Of a stretch of DNA of 64,000 nucleotides, positions 37,386 through 45,828 are shown piece after piece; position 1 is the stretch's first letter; each line of letters starts with the position of its first letter. Both the position numbers and the translations under genes were made by a program. The DNA comes from Phocaeicola faecalis (GTDB taxonomy: Bacteria; Bacteroidota; Bacteroidia; Bacteroidales; Bacteroidaceae), in assembly GCF_021730445.1 (NCBI RefSeq), contig NZ_JADNRM010000009.1:5223-69222 (forward strand), written 5' to 3'. Under the pieces are notes generated by a model, which worked only from the letters and a program-made list of their open reading frames with translations, was not told where the DNA came from and made no database searches.

Positions 37386-40300
37386 TTATAAAGGCAACTT
37401 GCAAACGTGTATACCGGGAGAAGAGAAAGAGATTTCTTTTTCCACACCATTGTTTGCAAACATAAATTTAACGGTATCGGGACCGGTAGTCTGAACCCGT
37501 ACCGTCCATCCGTCAGCTTCCTTCACAATAGAAAGCACATCGGTGGTATTGCTTGACGGAGCTACCGCCAGCTGAGCCGCACAATGAATCGTACCGAGTT
37601 GATAACGGGCTATGGACAGGCGGAACTTGCCATTTCCATAGACAAAAGTATAAGGATGCATTTCCTTATCACTCTGCCAGTCTGTATTCAATACATAAAG
37701 TGTACGGCGCCCGCCATCCTGCCATGCCGCAAACCCTACTGACGGAGCAGCATCTATCCAGCCATTCTCTGCCTCGGGCTTAACAGTCGACGCAGCAACA
37801 TCCTGCATGACTTTTATATAGTCCGCCTTCAACGGTTCTTCTGCCGGATACAAAGGTGTCGGGAAATAAATCACCTTTCCTTTGCCATAGCCCAATACCG
37901 TTTGTTGTGTCAAGTTCCGGTAGTCTTCTCCCAACATCTCGCGAACAGGGGCATCATCTTGCGGGAAGACAGGTTGTTCATCCGGCTGCAAGCCGGCATT
38001 GATATGGGCAGCAGACAGAATCAGTGTTCCTCCATTGAAGACATAATCGCGTATACGTTCAAAATCTCCCTTATCATAGGTATTCCATCCCAAGAAAATC
38101 ATCGCTTTATATCGGTTCATCACATCCTGCGGAGCCTCAACCGGCAACAAGTCAACCGGTCCGTAAGGCGTAGAAGTAAACCATCCTTCGGGACCGCATC
38201 CGTCAATGATATGATTGGGATAAAACACTTTCAGCAAATCAAAGCTTTCGCAAGCCTTGTTGAACTTCCACTTCTCGCCGTCTTGTGACCACAAGCTGCC
38301 GCGTCCAAAAGATTTCCATGCATCATTCCGCCCCTGAATCACAGCTATATTGCTATGAAACTCTCCACGACGGTTGTGAGTCTCAATAAAATCAAGCATG
38401 CGGTGCTGTGCCGCAATGTGTTCTTTACCCGATGGAGAATAGCGGTCGTTCATAAATTCGTCTGTCCACAGAGCCTCTTCCGTGTTCATGTGTGACGAAC
38501 CGTGCATATAGGCCGCAGCCAATGAAAGATAGAGACGCAACGAATGTTTAGGGTCAGTGAAAGGGCCGCTTCCCCATTGCATTGCATGCAACGAACCATA
38601 TACCGGACGGCTGTATGCCAAAGATGCACCACGCAGGGCAGAAAGTATCGTCTCTTCAGGGCCATACATCTGTTCGGCTCCCGCCCATTCATAACCTGCC
38701 TGATAAAAATAACGGAATAAGGAAGAAGGGCCTGTATGACGCACACTTTCTCCTTTAGAGTAACGCAAGTTGGATACCAGTTTCCGGGCTCCGTCTGCCA
38801 TATCGGTCACACCCTCCGTATCATAATGGATAAATGTGCCATGGTCTGTGTAAATAGGGCGATGCTTCGCAAAGATACCACCCCAAGGACGATTGCGGGC
38901 AGCCATGTCCGAATGCAGTCCCTGATATTTGAAATGTTGCCAATAATAGTAACCACCATCATTCTCATGGGCTTGTTTTCCACGGAACATGGGTGAGGCA
39001 AGTTCTTCATTTGTCGGATTCAAGCGATTACCTGCCAAGGTTCTGCCTTCCACCTGCCATGCATAAGGTATCTTCAGACGATTCAGTAAACGGGTATAAT
39101 ATCCTATTGTTTCCGGATTGGTTATGCGGCATCCACTCCATTGGTAAGAAGGACGGAAGTGATACCAGTTACCTATGCGTTGTGATATATACCATTTAAA
39201 GAAATAACTGTATGGAGTATATTGCTTGTCGATATAGATTTCATCTCCCGAAGAAATATATATATTCTCGGGAGCCCGTTCCACAATCTGTTCTATCACA
39301 GCAGCCTCGCTACGGCTACCGTCACTAAACTCTATTTTCACACCGGCCAGACAAGAATCCGCCCTGAACTCTACAACGTGCAGTCCGGGTTCTTTAAACT
39401 GAACATCTTGTGCCACAGGCTGCAAAGCAACATCACCCCTCACCTGCAATTTCACGTCCGGACGGTTCGTCTCAATCAAAACACCGAAAGAGGCAGACTT
39501 GGATACATACTTAGGAACTGAAATAATCTCAAAGTCACGGGCCTTCTCTTCAATCAACTCCAATGTCCGCACCTCATAAGGAAAAGCAGCCCGGTGAGGC
39601 TCTTTCAACAAAGAGAGTTTAAAATGACCTGTTCCCTGCAAATCTTCGGGCAACAGAATATAAAAATCAGCTACATTGGAAGCACGGTCAAAGATATTAC
39701 CCTCGAATACCTCCTTGCCGTTGAACTCCAACCTCCAACGCGGCCAACTGCGAGTAGCCAAATTACAACCTACCCAATAGTCCACCTGATCCGCTTTTTG
39801 TGCAAACTTTGTAAAAGGGACATGCCACACTGTTTTGCCATTCTGCTCCAAACGGGGTGCTTCCAACCAACATTCGCCACTGAAGTCACTTCCCCCCACA
39901 CACAGTAAAGCACAAGCCACATGGTCGGGTAATGTAAAAGTACGGCTGACATCCTGATACTTTCCCGTACCGACAGGAACAGGCACAAACAACACACTGT
40001 CGGGAGCATCAAAAATATCCTGCGCCGCCCGTCCCGGTTTCTTATAATAAAGTTCCAGTTCCAATCCAAACCGTCCCTTAGCGTCCACAGTCAACTGCTG
40101 ACGGCGGACCACCGGGATATGCACAGTCAGTTTTCCCGGTTTGAGCGCCTCTCCCATGACACGGAAGTAGGCATAACGCTCAAAAGCATCATTCTCTCCC
40201 TTGAAATAAAGAGAATACCGATCTTTACGAGTAACGACAGAGTCCAGATTATCATCAATAAAGAACTCACTTCGGCGGAACATCTCTTCACCACGTTCCT

Positions 40301-40538
40301 GAAAGGGAGCAGGCATCTTGATACCACCGGTTACACGCAGAAACTTGCGAGTGGGATACGTACGTTGGGGAAATGAAACAGCTTGTTCCAGACTATGTCC
40401 GGGTTGCAAGAGATAAGGATTTTCCGGCGTTTCCGAGGAATAGATAACCCGGCGTTCCTCCTTGTAAGGTGTTTCCCCAAAAAGCGGAAACACCTGTACA
40501 AAAGACAGAAGCAATAATAGCAAAGAGTGTTTTTTCAT
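37386..40538 (-). CDS. Large secreted protein, putative glycosidase of unassigned family
   Basis: 1050 residues with a signal peptide (LLLLLLSFVQVFPLFG). I see no established family. Residues about 25-410 look beta-rich (jelly-roll-like, VRRQQLTVDAKGRFGLELEL). Residues about 430-790 have the feel of a (beta/alpha)8 barrel: YSYFFKWYISQRIGNWYHF, LKIPYAWQVEGRT, RPIYTDHGTFIHYDTEG, and acidic candidates Glu687/Glu688 in HMNTEEALWTDEF. A glutamine-amidotransferase-like domain (YKAMIFLGWNTYDKGDFERI, FNGGTLILSAAHINAGL) resembles the trimerisation domain of GH42. It lies in the PUL2 operon, 13 nt after the 794-residue gene and 27 nt before GH89. Activity unknown. Confidence 0.8.
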   Translation of the reverse strand: MKKHSLLLLLLSFVQVFPLFGETPYKEERRVIYSSETPENPYLLQPGHSLEQAVSFPQRTYPTRKFLRVTGGIKMPAPFQERGEEMFRRSEFFIDDNLDSVVTRKDRYSLYFKGENDAFERYAYFRVMGEALKPGKLTVHIPVVRRQQLTVDAKGRFGLELELYYKKPGRAAQDIFDAPDSVLFVPVPVGTGKYQDVSRTFTLPDHVACALLCVGGSDFSGECWLEAPRLEQNGKTVWHVPFTKFAQKADQVDYWVGCNLATRSWPRWRLEFNGKEVFEGNIFDRASNVADFYILLPEDLQGTGHFKLSLLKEPHRAAFPYEVRTLELIEEKARDFEIISVPKYVSKSASFGVLIETNRPDVKLQVRGDVALQPVAQDVQFKEPGLHVVEFRADSCLAGVKIEFSDGSRSEAAVIEQIVERAPENIYISSGDEIYIDKQYTPYSYFFKWYISQRIGNWYHFRPSYQWSGCRITNPETIGYYTRLLNRLKIPYAWQVEGRTLAGNRLNPTNEELASPMFRGKQAHENDGGYYYWQHFKYQGLHSDMAARNRPWGGIFAKHRPIYTDHGTFIHYDTEGVTDMADGARKLVSNLRYSKGESVRHTGPSSLFRYFYQAGYEWAGAEQMYGPEETILSALRGASLAYSRPVYGSLHAMQWGSGPFTDPKHSLRLYLSLAAAYMHGSSHMNTEEALWTDEFMNDRYSPSGKEHIAAQHRMLDFIETHNRRGEFHSNIAVIQGRNDAWKSFGRGSLWSQDGEKWKFNKACESFDLLKVFYPNHIIDGCGPEGWFTSTPYGPVDLLPVEAPQDVMNRYKAMIFLGWNTYDKGDFERIRDYVFNGGTLILSAAHINAGLQPDEQPVFPQDDAPVREMLGEDYRNLTQQTVLGYGKGKVIYFPTPLYPAEEPLKADYIKVMQDVAASTVKPEAENGWIDAAPSVGFAAWQDGGRRTLYVLNTDWQSDKEMHPYTFVYGNGKFRLSIARYQLGTIHCAAQLAVAPSSNTTDVLSIVKEADGWTVRVQTTGPDTVKFMFANNGVEKEISFSSPGIHVCKLPL

Positions 40539-40551
40539 ATCATAGAATCAA

Positions 40552-42936
40552 TTATAGATAAATGTCCTTTCCAAAAGCCCAACCCAAATATGACTGTTTC
40601 AGGTCTTGAGTTTTACCGTTGAATGATACGGTATAGGCTTTTCTCAAATTACAGTGCAGATTGACTATCTGCTTTTCATTTGCTTTTACAGTCAGCCTGT
40701 TTCCCTGACGGGTTACCCGACAATTATAGCCTATCACCTCGCCATTGGGCTGTTCTACAACAAACGCATTGGTCAACATTGCCTCACCGATACATTTAAA
40801 GAGCTCGTGCACATCATTATCCTGTGTATTGACTGTCTGCCAGTCACTAATCATATTTACATATTGTTCACCAATCACAAACTCACGAGTGTCATATAAT
40901 TCGGGATGCGGATTGCCAAAACTCAATGAATCTTCCGTCACATGAGTATCGGCACTGCAAGCCTGCTTCACTTTCAGATACGGATCGACCACAAAAGCCC
41001 AACGTAAATCGCCGGAACGGAAATCAATCAAATTAGAGAAAGCACCCATGGCATTAAATGTCTCTTTCAACCAACGCTCTTCACCGGTCAACAAATAAGC
41101 ATAGTAGGTGGCATAAGCACGCCAGCCACTCCAACCGTGAGGCGAGTTGAACATATTAGGCAGCATCTGCACGTCATATTGAGCCTCCCAATAGCGCATG
41201 GTTCCCCCACGACGTCGAGCATCGGGAACACACAACTGAGTCAGGCAATCATGGCTGTTCAATATCTGCAACATGGCATCCGTATAATGTTTGCGTTCCT
41301 TTTCATCCTGCTGCATCAATGCAAGCATACCGATTTGAAGCGCCGAACAGGAAATCATCCCATCCTCAAAAGTCAACTCACCTTCAGTCTCAAAATCACC
41401 TTGTGAGGCCACCAACTGGTCGATGGCACGTTTGGCAGAAGCATAGTGACGGTCGGCAGCCTCTTTCCACATACTCTCCGTCTTGCCCAGTTCACGTTCG
41501 ACCAAAGTAAGTTCCAACATACTTTTCGCTACATAAATAACGCTGGTATACACCGTATTATGGTTTACATAAGCTCCGTCTTTACGCTGCCAGGTATTCA
41601 TCAGCCAGTCCGCCAAACGAGACGCCTTCTTCAAATCCTCTACATCGCCATAAGCTTCATATTTATCAACCAACAATCCTATTGTTCCCGATGTATTCTG
41701 AATACGTGAAGCATGATATAACGGCACCATCTTTGTCTGGTCGTGCAGCAGCCCGAACAAATAATCAAAACGACTGCGCAAAGCCTCATCCAATTGCTTT
41801 TTCGGGAAATACCTGGCTGCAATAAAAGAAGAATGGAAACCATACCAGCTCTCGATATGGGAAGTTGCTTTCTGATGATATTTCAATGCGCCTTTCCGGG
41901 CATGTTCCATTGTCCATTCCCAAGAAGCATGAGCCGACAGCACTCCCTGCGACTGCTTGTCGCCGTCCGTAACCTTCACTGTATAAAGTCCCACAGAAGG
42001 AAGTGTACAAGATATTTCCTTCACATTGCCCGACTTGCTTTTCACAGTAACTTTCTGGAGTTCTCCTTTACTGTCTGTCACCTCAACAGTCGGAGCAGAA
42101 GCCAGTACCTCAAATATTGCAGTTTCTTTAGGCTGATAAACCGTTTGAGGCATACGAATCATAGGCACAGCGGCCACCTTATGAATCGTTTCTTCAAATT
42201 CGCCCGGGGTATTGATATCAACAAAAGCAATCGTCCACGTTTTACGCTCTCCTTGTTTCAAAACCCACAAATCCTGCGGACAGTGCTGAGGCAAAGGCAG
42301 TGCATTCATCAAATCGAGATTCAGAGATTCGATACGGTGCCCCATAAACCAATGAGGAGCCGGATCCTGATATCCCAAATTATAATCCACACTCCACGAT
42401 GCAACAGGCTGTGGTGAAACAACCCCCAGCGTATGTCCCGACGGAGTCTGAAGATAACCATAGAAATGAGTTTTCTCATTCATCATCAGCGTAGGAAAAT
42501 ACTTACCGAACCAATCCGGATACTTATCCATATAAGTATCAATACCCAATTTCAATCCTGCCTTTACGGGTTGGAAAGGAACATTCCCCTTATTTTCCAA
42601 TGTAACCTCCATGGCAGGCTGCCCTTTCCATTCTTTATAAGTAAGGCGGCACTCCACACCGTCGATGGTTGCGCGATAAGAACGGTAACCATCCGGTATC
42701 CAATCCGCTTTTATATTCCCATTGCCCATGTTGGCATAAAAACTGGGGCCCGCATTACTCTTATCATGGAAAAAAGGCACTGTATCATTACGCTGACTAC
42801 CTTTAAAAACAATCTGCTCCAATGTCCCTTTATCCGAGATGCGACATTCCCAACCGCTGCGTTTCCATATTGTAGTTTGTGCAAAAGCACTCATTCCCCA
42901 TAGCAAGGTTCCTATAATCAAACAACTTTTCTTCAT
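40552..42936 (-). CDS. Secreted (alpha/alpha)-barrel-like protein of unknown activity
   Basis: 794 residues with a signal peptide (LIIGTLLWGMSAFAQ). Residues about 20-345 are beta-rich (GH127/lyase-like sandwich, WECRISDKGTLEQIVFKG). Residues about 350-720 show repeated helix pairs (YGFHSSFIAARYFPKKQ, LIDQTKMVPLYHAS-like, YEAYGDVEDLKKASRLADWL, VYTSVIYVAKSMLELTLVE, SPHGWSGWRAYATYYAYLLTG), typical of (alpha/alpha)6-7 toroids in glycosidases and polysaccharide lyases. Conserved-looking acids and His occur in DTEGELTFEDGM-type segments. No family is recognised. It sits between GH27 and the 1050-residue gene with 13-nt gaps. Confidence 0.78.
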   Translation of the reverse strand: MKKSCLIIGTLLWGMSAFAQTTIWKRSGWECRISDKGTLEQIVFKGSQRNDTVPFFHDKSNAGPSFYANMGNGNIKADWIPDGYRSYRATIDGVECRLTYKEWKGQPAMEVTLENKGNVPFQPVKAGLKLGIDTYMDKYPDWFGKYFPTLMMNEKTHFYGYLQTPSGHTLGVVSPQPVASWSVDYNLGYQDPAPHWFMGHRIESLNLDLMNALPLPQHCPQDLWVLKQGERKTWTIAFVDINTPGEFEETIHKVAAVPMIRMPQTVYQPKETAIFEVLASAPTVEVTDSKGELQKVTVKSKSGNVKEISCTLPSVGLYTVKVTDGDKQSQGVLSAHASWEWTMEHARKGALKYHQKATSHIESWYGFHSSFIAARYFPKKQLDEALRSRFDYLFGLLHDQTKMVPLYHASRIQNTSGTIGLLVDKYEAYGDVEDLKKASRLADWLMNTWQRKDGAYVNHNTVYTSVIYVAKSMLELTLVERELGKTESMWKEAADRHYASAKRAIDQLVASQGDFETEGELTFEDGMISCSALQIGMLALMQQDEKERKHYTDAMLQILNSHDCLTQLCVPDARRRGGTMRYWEAQYDVQMLPNMFNSPHGWSGWRAYATYYAYLLTGEERWLKETFNAMGAFSNLIDFRSGDLRWAFVVDPYLKVKQACSADTHVTEDSLSFGNPHPELYDTREFVIGEQYVNMISDWQTVNTQDNDVHELFKCIGEAMLTNAFVVEQPNGEVIGYNCRVTRQGNRLTVKANEKQIVNLHCNLRKAYTVSFNGKTQDLKQSYLGWAFGKDIYL

Positions 42937-42949
42937 AATATAAATCCTA

Positions 42950-44548
42950 TTATTCTATCTTTTTCAGAGTAAAGCAGTCAATATCGGGTGCCCAACAATA
43001 AGGGCTTCCCATACGGACCACATTATTTCCCGGTTTCAAACGTACCTGTACCGTTACACACGCAAGTTGCTGTCCATCGGTTCCGGCAAGGTCTCTCAGC
43101 AGGATACTCTTTTCATTGTTTACTTTAATTTCCAGCTTGCGGTCTGCATGAGGCACATATTGAATATTCATTTCATACATTCCACCCTTTTCGCTATATA
43201 CTTTATTCCACTCGGCATAGTTCTCGGCACGACCTCCCAGATAGCCAACCTTCATACCGCCGGATGCTTCTTTCATCGGTGCATACAAAATGGTTTTCGG
43301 ACGAAGCCCCAAGTCATTAAAACAAGGCAGATAAGCCCATTCAGCCTCATAACGTACAGGTTCAAGACGTTGCTCCGCTTCCATACGCAAAATCAGGACA
43401 CTATGTGCAGGCAATTGCCGATTCAATGTTCCCTGAACTGCGGGAAGATCTTTTTGCTTCACCAAATCACGCATCTTCACTTTACCTCCCATTTCCAAAA
43501 CGCTCATAGGAACGGAAAAATCACAAATGCTGTCAGAAGGGTTATACAAAGCCACCGCACGCACTTTACCGCGTTCTTTTTCTATGTCTTTTACCAATAC
43601 ATAACCCCTATTCTCATGCTGCACCACATAAGCCTGTAGTCCCAACGGGTCCTGATTCAAGGCAATCAGTTCCTTATTTTTCAAAAGCTTCAGCGAAGCC
43701 TCTGGAATTGTTGTCAGATCACAACCTATCAGCAACGGAGAACTCATGATGCACCACATACCGAAATGCACCTCTTCTTCTTCCGGCTTCAGCCCGCGAC
43801 CAATCTCCAACATATCCATATCATTATAATGACCGTCTCCTGCATACGCAGAAAGATACAAGTTCTTATCAATGATATGTTTCACAGAACTCCATCTTGG
43901 ACTGATATCACCACTGATACGCCATGAACAACCGATATTCTTTGCCCATGTACCCGGGAAAGCCCATCGGCACACATTGATGGAAACATGGTTGCCTGCC
44001 ACTTTGTCAAAAGCACGGCGAATCTCCGTATATCGTTTTTCCTCATCCAGACTCAATTCCTGAGAAGCACCGCAATAATCTATCTTAATGAAATCAAAGC
44101 CCCATTCATTGAAATATAAATCAGCATCCTGATGCTCATGACCATACAGCCCCGAACCTACTCCATTGACATCCTTATCCCAAATGGAACCGCAAGTATT
44201 ACTTCCGGCGTCCGAATAGATACCGGCTTTCAACCCCAAAGAATGAATATGATCTGCCACCCCTTTCAGTCCGTTCGGAAAACGTTCCGGATGAGTCTGC
44301 ATAATGCCGTGCTCATCGCGCCAGCCGAAAAATCCGTCATCTACATTGACATAGTTATATCCAACTTCTTTCAAGCCTTTCTGCACCATAGCATCAGCCT
44401 GCTTCTTTATCAAAGCCTCATTGATATTCACCCGATAAGTATTCCATGAACTCCATCCCATCACAGGAGGATCGAATACATTTCCATTCCCGGCAAATGT
44501 CACCGAAGACATGCCCAAAGCTAGCGCACATAACAATAATTTATTCAT
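42950..44548 (-). CDS. GH27 alpha-galactosidase with C-terminal carbohydrate-binding-like domain
   Basis: 532 residues from the ATG at 44548; a longer frame begins at a TTG. Signal peptide (LLLCALALGMSSVTFAG). The GH27 barrel starts PPVMGWSSWNTYRVN; nucleophile Asp157 in FIKIDYCG; acid/base Asp214 in WRISGDISPRW; VDDGF and YNDMDMLEIG complete the galactose site. The last 135 residues form a beta-sandwich (YEAEWAYLPCFND, GGMKVGYLGG) like CBM35/CBM6. It should release terminal alpha-galactose (for example blood-group-B type). The stop is 13 nt before the next gene, and the gene follows the acetyltransferase by 36 nt. Confidence 0.94.
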   Translation of the reverse strand: MNKLLLCALALGMSSVTFAGNGNVFDPPVMGWSSWNTYRVNINEALIKKQADAMVQKGLKEVGYNYVNVDDGFFGWRDEHGIMQTHPERFPNGLKGVADHIHSLGLKAGIYSDAGSNTCGSIWDKDVNGVGSGLYGHEHQDADLYFNEWGFDFIKIDYCGASQELSLDEEKRYTEIRRAFDKVAGNHVSINVCRWAFPGTWAKNIGCSWRISGDISPRWSSVKHIIDKNLYLSAYAGDGHYNDMDMLEIGRGLKPEEEEVHFGMWCIMSSPLLIGCDLTTIPEASLKLLKNKELIALNQDPLGLQAYVVQHENRGYVLVKDIEKERGKVRAVALYNPSDSICDFSVPMSVLEMGGKVKMRDLVKQKDLPAVQGTLNRQLPAHSVLILRMEAEQRLEPVRYEAEWAYLPCFNDLGLRPKTILYAPMKEASGGMKVGYLGGRAENYAEWNKVYSEKGGMYEMNIQYVPHADRKLEIKVNNEKSILLRDLAGTDGQQLACVTVQVRLKPGNNVVRMGSPYCWAPDIDCFTLKKIE

Positions 44549-44584
44549 AATAACCAACCATTAATGAATGCTTTATTAATTCCG

Positions 44585-45724
44585 TCAGATTTTTATATAA
44601 ATCTTCTTTCTATATAAATACGCTCCGACCAACCATACAACTCCCACAAAAAGAAAAGCATAGACAAATGAAGTAAAGGCATTATCGCCCAACCAACCGG
44701 ATAAACCGGCATATATAATGTCGTGCATATTCTGTTCTTGCAGCGGTAAACTGTCAGCTAATATATATAATATCTCACTAAGTACATAGCAAAACAACGG
44801 ATTTACGCCAAATATGGCAAAAACCCAAGTCTTCTGACATTTCTTCGTCACATCGATATACCACAGCAAAATGGACAAAAGAAGAACAGAAAAGCCGCAA
44901 GTAACCAACACAAATGTAGGCGACCACACCTTTTTATTCAAAGGGCATACATCCTGCAGCAGAAAGCCTGCTATCAGCCCCATAGCTCCATAAAGGAATA
45001 AACGGTTCAGTTTGTCCTTCATATCGGGAGTCTCCATGCAGATTTTTCCAAACCAGAAACCTATCAGAACTTGGGCAATGGAAGGAATCGTACTCAACAC
45101 CCCCTCCGGGTCTATTCCCCGGTCATTATACATGTGCGACAACCCCAATACAAACTTATCTGCATGAGAAAGAATATTCTCCGGACCGTATACAAAACCG
45201 TTACCGGCCAACAGAATTCCATAATATACAATCAAAATGGCAGCCACCAGATAAGGGATATAACGATGACGAATCGTAGTGACCAGCAATGAGCCTATTC
45301 CATAGCACAAAGCAAGACGCTGCAACACACCCAATATGCGTACATGAGCCAGCGATGCAAAAGCCGCCTTCCAAGGGCTGCCTACAAAATCGGGTTGCAG
45401 AGACGCTTCGCGCAATGTACCCAGAAAAGTAGCAGTGCCGTAAATAAACGTACCGATAATAAAAATAAGAAAAGTGCGACGGATAATTTTCAGGAATAAT
45501 GCTTTATGCAAAGTAAAAGAGAATTTCTTCAGAGAGATATACATGGACATTCCCATCATAAACATGAACAAAGGATAAATGACATCCGCCATTGTCAAAC
45601 CATTCCAGGGAGAATGTAATAAAGGGGGATAGACATAACTCCATGTTCCGGGACTGTTCACCAATATCATGCCTCCTATCGTCAATCCACGAAGCACATC
45701 CAAAGCTAACAAACGTTGTTTCAT
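44585..45724 (-). CDS. DUF5009/HGSNAT-like membrane acetyltransferase
   Basis: 379 residues, about ten membrane helices and no cleaved signal. The start LALDVLRGLTIGGMILVNSPG is the hallmark of the heparan-alpha-glucosaminide N-acetyltransferase (HGSNAT)/DUF1624-DUF5009 family, and the membrane-embedded His- and Asp-containing loops (YPLFMFMMGMSMYISLK, RRTFLIFIIGTFIYG) fit. The human enzyme passes acetyl groups across the lysosomal membrane to terminal alpha-glucosamine so that NAGLU (GH89) can cut. Here the gene shares an operon with a GH89, which suggests a matching acetylation-then-cleavage step at the inner membrane; this is inference. Confidence 0.82.
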   Translation of the reverse strand: MKQRLLALDVLRGLTIGGMILVNSPGTWSYVYPPLLHSPWNGLTMADVIYPLFMFMMGMSMYISLKKFSFTLHKALFLKIIRRTFLIFIIGTFIYGTATFLGTLREASLQPDFVGSPWKAAFASLAHVRILGVLQRLALCYGIGSLLVTTIRHRYIPYLVAAILIVYYGILLAGNGFVYGPENILSHADKFVLGLSHMYNDRGIDPEGVLSTIPSIAQVLIGFWFGKICMETPDMKDKLNRLFLYGAMGLIAGFLLQDVCPLNKKVWSPTFVLVTCGFSVLLLSILLWYIDVTKKCQKTWVFAIFGVNPLFCYVLSEILYILADSLPLQEQNMHDIIYAGLSGWLGDNAFTSFVYAFLFVGVVWLVGAYLYRKKIYIKI

Positions 45725-45752
45725 AATAATGCAAGTATTAGATTAGAGAGTC

Positions 45753-45760
45753 AAAGGTAT
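45753..45760 (-). promoter_or_regulatory. Possible internal promoter before the acetyltransferase gene
   Basis: On the minus strand TACCTTTG matches TAnnTTTG, 29 nt before the ATG. TTTT lies 20 nt upstream, in the U-run of the preceding terminator. Confidence 0.4.
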
Positions 45761-45778
45761 AAATAAAAGATATAGTTC

Positions 45779-45814
45779 TAAAAAAGGCTGCCGGATTTAT
45801 TTTCCCAGCAGCCT
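45779..45814 (-). terminator. Terminator/attenuator after PUL2 susD
   Basis: On the minus strand AGGCTGCTGG pairs with CCGGCAGCCT around a 10-nt loop and is followed by TTTTTAG. It starts 15 nt after the susD stop and would lower expression of the enzyme genes relative to susC-susD. Confidence 0.7.
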
Positions 45815-45828
45815 CTTTATCTTAATTA

